Source: Anaerolineae bacterium (GTDB taxonomy: Bacteria > Chloroflexota > Anaerolineae > J102). Taken from it: a stretch of 13,831 nucleotides of DNA. Positions 1 to 6,800 of this stretch are shown here, piece after piece. Positions within the stretch are counted from its first letter, which is position 1. Every line of letters starts with the position of its first letter. Where the stretch lies: positions 1 to 13,831 of the forward strand of contig JALWDV010000249.1 in the NCBI GenBank assembly GCA_027036755.1, written 5' to 3'. A program made the position numbers and the translations under genes. The notes under the pieces were generated by a model. It saw only the letters and a list, made by a program, of their open reading frames with translations, ran no database searches and was not told the DNA's origin.

Positions 1-8
1 CACCCCGA

Positions 9-48
9 CCCTCCCCCGATACTCGCTGCGCTCGTGTTCGGGGGAGGG
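9..48. repeat. GC-rich palindrome (ccctcccc family)
   Basis: An 11-bp perfect inverted repeat, ccctcccccga at 9-19 and tcgggggaggg at 38-48, encloses an 18-nt loop rich in gctgcgctcg. Related C-run/G-run palindromes occur at about 89-133 and 8745-8790, so this is one copy of a dispersed intergenic repeat. There is no T-tract after the stem, so it is not a classical terminator. It could still be the 3' end of an upstream gene outside the window. Confidence 0.6.
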
Positions 49-185
49 AGATGACCATCTGCCCGACAGATTTGCAATCCAGCGGGCTCCTCCCCCTGCA
101 AGGCGCCAGCCGAAGCGGGGGGAGGCCGGGAGGGGGGCTTGTCACCAGGCCAAATTTGAAATTGCTGGACGCACCCGGCGGAAAC

Positions 186-214
186 TTGCCCGCACCCCCG
201 CCCGGCGATACAAT
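186..214 (+). promoter_or_regulatory. Candidate sigma-70 promoter for the phosphodiesterase gene
   Basis: A TACAAT -10 hexamer (209-214) lies 17 nt downstream of a weak -35 hexamer, TTGCCC (186-191). Transcription would begin near 221 and give a leader of about 24 nt before the ATG at 245. The -10 is good and the -35 only fair, so this is a prediction from the hexamers alone. Confidence 0.4.
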
Positions 215-244
215 AGGCGCTATCGGAAATGAGAAAAATGATTG

Positions 245-1516
245 ATGAACAATGAGCAGAGCATGAATCTCTTCGCCGTCGATCCCACCCGCCGCCCGCC
301 CGATTACGAAACGGGCAACTTCGCGCACATTCCCGGCCTGTTGCAGGGGCTGTTGGGCGTGGAAAATGACTCGCCGCTTTCTCCCCAGCGATTCGGCTAT
401 CGTCCGGGCCAGTTCCAGAAAGTCATTTTCCTCTTTCTCGACGCGTTCGGCTGGAACGTTTACAGCTATTTTCTGAACCGGCGCAATCGCATTGTGGGGC
501 GATTGGCCGACAAGGGGCAGGCCCACAAGATCACCGCCCAATTCCCCTCGACCACCGCGGCCCATGTCACCACCTTCAGCACGGGCCAGGCGGTGGGCCA
601 GCACGGCGTTTTCGAATGGCAGTATTACGAGCCGGTGGTGGATGAGGTCATCGTCCCTCTGCTCTTTTCTTACGCCGGAGAAAAACAGCGGGACACCCTG
701 CGGGACGCGTACATCGATCCTCGCGACATCCTGCCCACCCGCACATTTTTCCAGGATTTACAGGACGCGGGCATCTCGTCTTACAGCTACGTGCCCCGCG
801 ACTACATCAAAACCGCCTACAATCAGGTGATGGCCGCGGGCTCAGAGGCCCGGGGCTATTACACGCTGGCCGAGGGGCTGACGACGCTGAAGCGCCAGGT
901 GAACAAGGCGGCGGGCCCGGCCCTGTTCCATTTCTACACGCCCTTCATCGATACGCTGGCCCACAAGCACGGCCCTTTCTCCTATCAATCCCTGGCCGAG
1001 GCCGACGCCACCCTCATGCTGCTGGATAAGTTTTTGCTGCACCCGCTACGCGGCCGCGACGATACGCTCATCGTCATCAGCGCAGATCATGGCCAGGTGC
1101 ATGTGGATTACCGCAGCACGTTCTACATCAACCTGCAGCCCGAGTTCCAGGAGCTGCGCTGTTATCTGCGGGTGAACAAACGGGGGCGGATGTTGACGCC
1201 CGGCGGCTCCCCGCGCGATGTCTTCCTCTACGTGCGGGATGAGTACGTGGGTCGGGCGCAGAGTCTGTTGCGCAAAATGCTGGGCGGCCGCGCCGACGTG
1301 CTGCGCATCGAGCAGCTTATCGACGCGGGCCTGTTCGGCGCAACCGAGCCCTCGGCCGATTTCATGAAACGCGTCGGCAATCTGGTCATCCTGCCCCGGG
1401 GTGATGAGACCGTGTGGTGGTACGAAAAGGGCCGGCTGGAGGTCAAGCACAATGGCCTGCACGGCGGTCTCAGCCGTGATGAAATGGAAATCCCCCTCAT
1501 CCTCTATCGACCGTAA
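245..1516 (+). CDS. Alkaline-phosphatase-superfamily phosphodiesterase / nucleotide pyrophosphatase
   Basis: This 423-residue protein belongs to the type I phosphodiesterase/nucleotide pyrophosphatase branch of the alkaline phosphatase superfamily, two-metal (usually zinc) enzymes that hydrolyse phosphomono- or diesters through a threonine or serine nucleophile. The expected ligand pattern is complete: Asp66 in FLFLDAFGW, nucleophile Thr103/Thr104 in FPSTTAAH, Asp236 and His240 in FIDTLAHKHGP, Asp281-His282 in SADHGQ, and His406 in GLHGGLSRDE. The spacing (38, 4 and 45 residues between the first groups) matches characterised NPP enzymes as I remember them. There is no signal peptide or membrane segment, so it is probably cytoplasmic. 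The substrate cannot be told from sequence. ATG 245 is preferred; an in-frame TTG at 242 and an ATG at 263 (MNLFAVD) are alternatives, and no start has a strong Shine-Dalgarno. ilvD begins 93 nt downstream on the same strand, and cotranscription is possible. Confidence 0.88.
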   Translation: MNNEQSMNLFAVDPTRRPPDYETGNFAHIPGLLQGLLGVENDSPLSPQRFGYRPGQFQKVIFLFLDAFGWNVYSYFLNRRNRIVGRLADKGQAHKITAQFPSTTAAHVTTFSTGQAVGQHGVFEWQYYEPVVDEVIVPLLFSYAGEKQRDTLRDAYIDPRDILPTRTFFQDLQDAGISSYSYVPRDYIKTAYNQVMAAGSEARGYYTLAEGLTTLKRQVNKAAGPALFHFYTPFIDTLAHKHGPFSYQSLAEADATLMLLDKFLLHPLRGRDDTLIVISADHGQVHVDYRSTFYINLQPEFQELRCYLRVNKRGRMLTPGGSPRDVFLYVRDEYVGRAQSLLRKMLGGRADVLRIEQLIDAGLFGATEPSADFMKRVGNLVILPRGDETVWWYEKGRLEVKHNGLHGGLSRDEMEIPLILYRP

Positions 1517-1530
1517 ACTTCTCTTTCGCC

Positions 1531-1585
1531 CGTCAAATGTCATCCCCGTGCTCCACTTTTCGACGTTTGGCCATGACGTTTGACG
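1531..1585. repeat. Imperfect dyad between phosphodiesterase gene and ilvD
   Basis: cgtcaaatgtcat at 1531-1543 and atgacgtttgacg at 1573-1585 are 13-bp arms with one mismatch (a possible G-U pair in RNA), separated by 29 nt. The arm word tgacgtttgacg recurs near 9033-9060 and 12324-12380, so this looks like a dispersed repeat rather than an ilvD attenuator. There is no T-run after the right arm. Confidence 0.55.
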
Positions 1586-1609
1586 CAAAATCCTTTTTGT
1601 GAGTGTATC

Positions 1610-3316
1610 ATGATTTCATCCAACCCATCATCCTCCAAGCAACGCCATTATCGCTCCGATATCATCAAAAAAGGCGTCGAGCGAGCGCCGCACCGCAGTT
1701 TGCTGCGGGCCACAGGCGTGAAAGACGAAGACTTCGACAAGCCTTTCATCGCCATCGCCAACAGCTACATCGACATCATCCCCGGCCATGTGCATCTGGA
1801 CGAGTTCGGTCACATGATCAAGGAGGAGGTGCGCAAGGCGGGCGGCGTGCCTTTCATCTTCAACACCATCGGCGTGGATGACGGCATCGCCATGGGCCAC
1901 GCGGGCATGAAATACAGCCTGCCCAGCCGCGAGCTCATCGCGGACAGCGTGGAGACGGTGGTGCAGGCCCATCAGTTCGACGCGCTCATCTGCATCCCCA
2001 ACTGCGATAAAATCGTGCCCGGCATGATCATGGGCGCGCTGCGCTGCAACATCCCCACCATCTTCATCTCGGGCGGGCCCATGGCCGCGGGGGTGACGCC
2101 CGATGGCAAGGTGGTGGACCTGATCTCGGTGTTCGAGGGCGTGGGCGCATACACCGAGGGCCAGATCGATCTGAAGGAGCTGGACGCGCTGGAACATTAT
2201 GGCTGTCCGGGCTGCGGAAGCTGTTCGGGCATGTTCACGGCCAACAGCATGAACTGCCTGTCCGAGGCTTTGGGCATCGCCCTGCCGGGCAATGGCACGG
2301 CCCTGGCCTGCACGCCCGAGCGGGAGGAGCTGGCCCGTCGCGCGGCCCGGCAGATCATGTATCTGCTGGAAAATGACATAAAAATCCGAGATATCGTCAC
2401 CGAAAAGGCCATCGACAACGCGTTTACGCTGGATGTGGCCATGGGCGGCAGCACCAACACCGTGCTGCACACCCTGGCCATCGCCAACGAGGCGGGCATC
2501 GAGTACGATGTGGCCCGCATCGACGAGGTCAGCCGCCGCACGCCCAACATCTGCAAGGTCTCGCCCTCCAGCCCCTTCCACATGGAGGATGTGCACCGGG
2601 CGGGCGGCATCAGCGCCATTCTCAACGAGCTGAGCCGCAAGCCGGGCCTGCTGCACACCGACACCCTCACCGTCACCGGCAAGACCCTGGGCGAGAACAT
2701 CGCCGGGGCCGAGATCAAGGACGAGCGGGTGATTCATCCCCTGGAGGACGCGTACAGCCAGGAGGGCGGTCTGGCCATGCTCTTCGGCAATCTGGCGCCC
2801 GAGGGCGGGGTGGTGAAGACCGCGGGCGTGCTGCCCGAGATGATGACGCACACCGGCCCGGCCCGCATCTACGAAAGCCAGGAGGAGGCCCTGGCGGGAA
2901 TCATGGCCCGCGAGGTGCAGCCGGGCGATGTGGTGGTCATCCGCTACGAGGGCCCGCGCGGGGGCCCGGGCATGCAGGAGATGCTCTCGCCCACCAGTTT
3001 GATCATGGGCCAGGGCCTGGGCAGCAGCGTGGCGCTTATCACCGATGGTCGGTTCAGCGGCGGCACCCGCGGCGCTTGCGTGGGGCACATCAGCCCCGAG
3101 GCGGCCGCGGGCGGGCCCATCGCCTTCATCGAGCCGGGCGATATGATCACGGTGGACATCCCCAACCGGCGTCTGGAGCTGCACGTTTCGGACGAGGAGC
3201 TGGAACGGCGGCGGGCCAACTGGCGGCCGCTGGAGCGCCCGAACCTGCCCCGCTACCTGCGCCGCTACGCCAGGATGGTCACCAGCGGCTCGCAGGGCGC
3301 TGTGCTGGAATGGTGA
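1610..3316 (+). CDS. ilvD: Dihydroxy-acid dehydratase
   Basis: IlvD dehydrates 2,3-dihydroxyisovalerate and 2,3-dihydroxy-3-methylvalerate to the 2-keto acids, the third common step of valine and isoleucine synthesis (and a feeder for leucine and pantothenate). The 568-residue product has the family signatures: GVDDGIAMGH with Mg-binding Asp90/Asp91, CIPNCDKIVPGM with cluster Cys132 and the lysine (Lys134) that is carbamylated in relatives, PGCGSCSGMFTANSMNCL with Cys202/Cys205, and DGRFSGGTRG with catalytic-base Ser483. At the position where plant-type [2Fe-2S] enzymes have Cys (PCN) this one has Gly59 (IIPGHVHL), as in the Bacillus and E. coli types, so the cluster type is not certain from sequence. 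ATG 1610 is chosen because gtgag lies 6 nt upstream and the start fits family length; an in-frame TTG at 1580 adds ten unconserved residues. It stands alone, with no other ilv gene in the window. Confidence 0.97.
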   Translation: MISSNPSSSKQRHYRSDIIKKGVERAPHRSLLRATGVKDEDFDKPFIAIANSYIDIIPGHVHLDEFGHMIKEEVRKAGGVPFIFNTIGVDDGIAMGHAGMKYSLPSRELIADSVETVVQAHQFDALICIPNCDKIVPGMIMGALRCNIPTIFISGGPMAAGVTPDGKVVDLISVFEGVGAYTEGQIDLKELDALEHYGCPGCGSCSGMFTANSMNCLSEALGIALPGNGTALACTPEREELARRAARQIMYLLENDIKIRDIVTEKAIDNAFTLDVAMGGSTNTVLHTLAIANEAGIEYDVARIDEVSRRTPNICKVSPSSPFHMEDVHRAGGISAILNELSRKPGLLHTDTLTVTGKTLGENIAGAEIKDERVIHPLEDAYSQEGGLAMLFGNLAPEGGVVKTAGVLPEMMTHTGPARIYESQEEALAGIMAREVQPGDVVVIRYEGPRGGPGMQEMLSPTSLIMGQGLGSSVALITDGRFSGGTRGACVGHISPEAAAGGPIAFIEPGDMITVDIPNRRLELHVSDEELERRRANWRPLERPNLPRYLRRYARMVTSGSQGAVLEW

Positions 3317-3365
3317 GGGACGCATCCGAGCCTGCTTTGAAAATAGAATGATAGAATGATCGCTG

Positions 3366-3409
3366 GTTGCAGAAAGATTGGCAAATCCCACGTTTGGCGA
3401 ATCTGCAAC
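3366..3409. repeat. Inverted repeat gttgcaga / tctgcaac
   Basis: Perfect 8-bp arms at 3366-3373 and 3402-3409 enclose ttggcaaa and tttggcgaa, which continue the pairing imperfectly. It is the first of five dyads in the convergent interval. No T-tract follows, so a terminator role for ilvD is possible but unsupported. Confidence 0.55.
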
Positions 3410-3412
3410 GGG

Positions 3413-3470
3413 CGTGATTCGTAATGCGTAATGCGTGAGGTCGTCACGCATCACGTATCACGCATTACGT
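3413..3470. repeat. Nested dyad built from the word cgtaatgcg / cacgcattacg
   Basis: Outer arms cgtaatgcg (3420-3428) and cgcattacg (3461-3469) enclose an inner hairpin, atgcgtga (3431-3438) with tcacgcat (3444-3451), loop ggtcg. Both arms are themselves made of short reiterated words (gcgtaat, cacgtat/cacgcat). Confidence 0.6.
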
Positions 3471-3476
3471 CTCTCC

Positions 3477-3562
3477 TACGTCATTTCGAGGGAGCGCAGC
3501 GACCGAGAAATCCCCTTGCTAACGAGGAGATTTCTCCTCCCTGGGGTCGTCGAAATGACGTA
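3477..3562. repeat. Long-arm dyad tacgtcatttcga / tcgaaatgacgta
   Basis: Perfect 13-bp arms at 3477-3489 and 3550-3562 enclose a second perfect 8-bp pair, gagaaatc (3505-3512) and gatttctc (3529-3536). The 86-nt unit could form a cruciform or a long RNA hairpin. It encodes nothing recognisable and looks like a dispersed intergenic repeat. Confidence 0.65.
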
Positions 3563-3622
3563 ACAAGGGAGTTTCATCGGTACCGGTGCAGGGACGCCTG
3601 CCGTTGGACTGCTTTGAAAATA

Positions 3623-3696
3623 GGACACGGATGAACACAGATGAACACGGATAATTCATAAAAATCTGTGACCGAAGGCCGTGTAAATCCGTGTCC
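3623..3696. repeat. Dyad ggacacggat / atccgtgtcc with internal tandem words
   Basis: Perfect 10-bp arms at 3623-3632 and 3687-3696 enclose cacagat (3636-3642) paired with atctgtg (3664-3670). The left half repeats the word gatgaacac twice. It is another intergenic palindromic repeat with no coding content. Confidence 0.6.
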
Positions 3697-3759
3697 TCAT
3701 TTTCATTCGTTATCGGCGTGCTGCCGCTCATGGCAAAATTGTAGAGATCTCTGCATCCA

Positions 3760-3778
3760 GCCGGATTCGCAATCCGGC
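3760..3778. repeat. Short hairpin gccggatt-cgc-aatccggc
   Basis: A perfect 8-bp stem with a 3-nt loop sits 11 nt from the terminator stem. A degenerate relative containing agatttgcaatcc lies near 68-81 at the start of the window. Confidence 0.5.
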
Positions 3779-3789
3779 GGGGCTTGATG

Positions 3790-3826
3790 AAAAAAGCCGG
3801 AGGGCGATGGCCGCTCCGGCTTTTTT
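3790..3826 (-). terminator. Rho-independent terminator of the protease gene (bidirectional)
   Basis: A 7-bp GC stem, gccggag (3796-3802) and ctccggc (3814-3820), is flanked by six A (3790-3795) and six T (3821-3826). Read on the minus strand it lies 22 nt after the protease stop codon and ends in a U-run. The symmetry means it can also stop plus-strand transcripts coming from ilvD. Confidence 0.9.
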
Positions 3827-3847
3827 CGGGTTGGAAGTGGGCGGGGG

Positions 3848-6800
3848 TTATTTGGTGGTGATGGGCAGGAAGATGAACGCGTCCTGAATGCGGATCTCTC
3901 CCTGGCGAATCTGGGTGGGAATGTCTTGTCCCTCGGTGTTGGCGAAGGTGCGGGCCGTCGCGGTGAGCGGGCTTCTATCCCCCGATTCGCCAACGGCCTG
4001 GAAAGTGATGTTCGCCAGGGCGATGGAACCGCTGACGCCGCTGGTGGAAATCATGTTGAAGGTGATCTGCTGTTTTCCTTCGTCGATGTTGCAGAGCCGC
4101 GAGTCGAACTGGTTGTCGGGATCAGGATCGCAGGCGGTGGGGCGCACGACGCTGGCGTCATAGTGCAGTTCGATGGTGCTTGCGCCCAGCGAGGCGTCGG
4201 CCACGTTCGCGGTGACGGGAATGGTGATTTGATCATCCTGTTCGACGATGGCTCGCCCGACCGCGACGCTGGCCGACTGAAGCGGTGCATGGGGCGTCAT
4301 GCCCAGCATGGCGGTGACCGGACAAAGCTGGTTGGGGATGCCCACGTCGCACTGCATGATGAGCAGCGCGTCCACGCTGTTGCACTGGGAGTCGTTGTTT
4401 ACATCACATGCCGGGCCGTACAGGGAGCCTTGCGGGGGCGGGCATTGCTGACTGACGCTCCGCAGGCCCACATCATGTTGCAGCACGAAGAGCGCGTCCA
4501 CGGAGTTCACCTGGTCATCGCAGTTGACATCGCCCTTCTTGACGCCCAGGGTGACGGAGCCGTCATCGGTGGTCACGTATGGCTGGATGTCTGCGCCGGA
4601 GGGGTTGGAGATGGTCGCGACTGTGACGGTGACGGGCGTGGAGTCGCCTGCCGCGCCGTTGCCGGTGAATCCGATCTTCGCCAGAGGATGGTCGCCAGCG
4701 GCCCCTGTGGTGCTGAGGAATGTCATCTGCACCTTGCCCGTTGCGTAATGCTCGTTGCACAGGGCGCTGTCGAAGAGATGATCCGGATCGGGCTCACAGC
4801 TTGTGGGGGTGATGACCGCGGGATCGAAGGTGATCTCCAGGGTGAGTGCGCCGATGCCCGGAGTCGGGAAATCCTTCATGGAGACGGGCATGGAGAAGGG
4901 CACGCCCGGGGCGATGTTGATGTCGTCGGCGAAGATAGTGGGGATTTTCGGCGTCGTCACAGCGCTGTCCTGGTCATCCTCCGCGGGATCGTTGTTGCCG
5001 GGCGTGGAGTCCGCGTCCGTCTCGTTGGCTGCGCTGATCTCCGCCACGTTGGTGTAAACGCCCGACGCGTTGACTGTGGCTGTGATGTGCAGCGTGGCCG
5101 AGGCTCCATTGGCGAGATCGCCGATATCCCAGAGCCCGGTGTTGTCGGCATAGTCGCCGTTGGCGTCGTCGCCCGCGTAGACGTAGCCGGAAGGCAGCAG
5201 ATCGGTGACCTGCACGCCGCTGGCGTCGGCGGGGCCGTCGTTCTTGACGGTGACAGTGAAGACGACCTGAGAGCCGGAGGCAGGGGTGGCGTTATCCACG
5301 GATTTGCTCAGGCTGAGGTCGATGACGGGCGTTGGCGTCGTCACCGCGCTGTCCTGGTCGTCCTCCGCGGGATTGTTGTTGCCGGGCGTGGAGTCCGCGT
5401 CCGTCTCGTTGGCCGCGCTGACCTCCGCCACGTTGGTGTAAACGCCCGATGCGTTGACCGTGGCCGTAATGTTCAGCGTAGCCGCGGCCCCGTTGGCCAG
5501 ATTGCCGATATCCCAGAGCCCGGTGTTGCTGCTGTAATCGCCGTTGCTGCTATCGCCCGCGTAGGTGTAGCCCGAGGGCAGCAGATCGGTGACCTGCACG
5601 CCGGTGGCGTCGTCGGGCCCGCTGTTGGTGATGGTGAGGGTGAAGACGACATTGCTTCCCATCCTGGGGGCGGAGTCACTCACCTGCTTGGTCAGGCTGA
5701 GATCGATGACCCGCACCGGCTGGACGGCGGCGCTGTCCTGGTCGTCCTCCGCGGGATCGTTGTTGCCAGGCGTGGAGTCCGCGTCCGTCTCGTTGGCTGC
5801 GCTGATCTCCGCCACGTTGGTGTAAACGCCCGACGCGTTGACCGTGGCGGTGATGTGCAGGGTGGCCGCGGCCCCGTTGGCGAGAGCGCCGATATCCCAG
5901 AGCCCGGTGTTGCTGGCATAATCGCCGTTGGCGTCGTCGCCCGCGTAGGCGTAGCCGGAAGGAAGCAGATCGGTGACCTGCACGCCGCTGGCGTCGTCGG
6001 GGCCGCCGTTGGTGACGGTGATGGCGAAAGTGACCTCATCGCCCACACTCGGCGATGCGTTGTTCACCGTCTTGGATAGGCTGAGATCGATCATCACCGG
6101 GGGCTGCGCGGGCGTTGTCACCGCGCTGTCCTGGTCGTCCTCCGCGGGATCGTTGTTGCCGGGCGTGGAATCCGCGTCCATCTCGTTGGCTGCGCTAACC
6201 TCCGCCACGTTGGTGTAAACGCCCGACGCGTTGACCGTGGCCGTGATGTGCAGCGTGGCCGCGGCCCCGTTGGCCAGATCGCCGATATCCCAGACGCCGG
6301 AGTTGCTGGCGTAATCTCCTGCGCTGTCGTCGCCCACATAGGCGTAGCCGGAAGGCAGCTTGTCCGTCACCTGCACGCCGCTGGCGTCGTCGGGCCCGCT
6401 GTTGGTGACGGTGATGGCGAAGACCACATCATCTCCCACAGCAGGCGCGCTCTGATTCACTGTTTTTGTCAGGCTGAGATCGATGGTTGGGGGGGGCGGC
6501 GCGTAAGTGTAGGCGATCACCCGCACCCGGTCCAGGAACATCCAGGTCTTTTTGGCATTGTAGTTGTTCTGCACCGCGAAGTTGAGACGCATGGTGTGTC
6601 CCTTGAACGCGTCATCCAGCTTGTAGGTGACATGCTTCCAGACGCAGTCGTTTTCCAGCGTGTGCATGTAGATCACGTCTCGGGTGCGGTGGTTGGCCGG
6701 TTCTGTGGGATCATAAACCCGGAAGCGCTGCCAGTCATCACTGCCGGGTGACGGATTGGCTTTGGGAGTTTCATCGGTGCAGGGCATGTACCAGTAATCG

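Larger units (their letters stand above)
3317..3847. other. Gene-free convergent interval packed with dyad repeats
   Basis: ilvD (+) and the protease gene (-) converge on this 531-nt stretch. I see no credible gene in it. It holds a chain of separate inverted repeats (3366-3409, 3413-3470, 3477-3562, 3623-3696, 3760-3778) followed by a terminator (3790-3826). A 15-nt direct repeat, ctgctttgaaaatag, occurs at 3332-3346 and 3609-3623, each preceded by gggacgc, so the middle of the interval is bracketed by imperfect direct repeats of about 30 nt. Confidence 0.75.

Noticed and set aside
51..245. 64-codon plus-strand frame before the phosphodiesterase gene
   Set aside because: Its composition (Gly/Pro-rich) follows the GC-rich repeats, it overlaps the candidate promoter, and it has no Shine-Dalgarno or homology that I recognise.
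1517..1609. Possible leader-peptide attenuator or T-box ahead of ilvD
   Set aside because: The 93-nt gap has an imperfect dyad but no branched-chain codon run, no T-box sequence and no terminator U-run.
1628..3454. Long open frame on the minus strand opposite ilvD (about 600 codons)
   Set aside because: It is antisense to an unmistakable ilvD, is rich in Ala, Arg, His and Gly as expected from GC-rich codon bias, and shows no domain, signal or start context.
3926..6079. Long open frame on the plus strand opposite the protease (about 700 codons)
   Set aside because: It mirrors the DUF11 and cohesin regions and its repeats are just the antisense of those repeats. There is no ribosome site and no recognisable protein.
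4961..6484. Regular DNA repeats that might suggest a CRISPR or satellite array
   Set aside because: The 384-393-bp period is in frame and encodes DUF11 domains; there are no short repeats separated by unique spacers.
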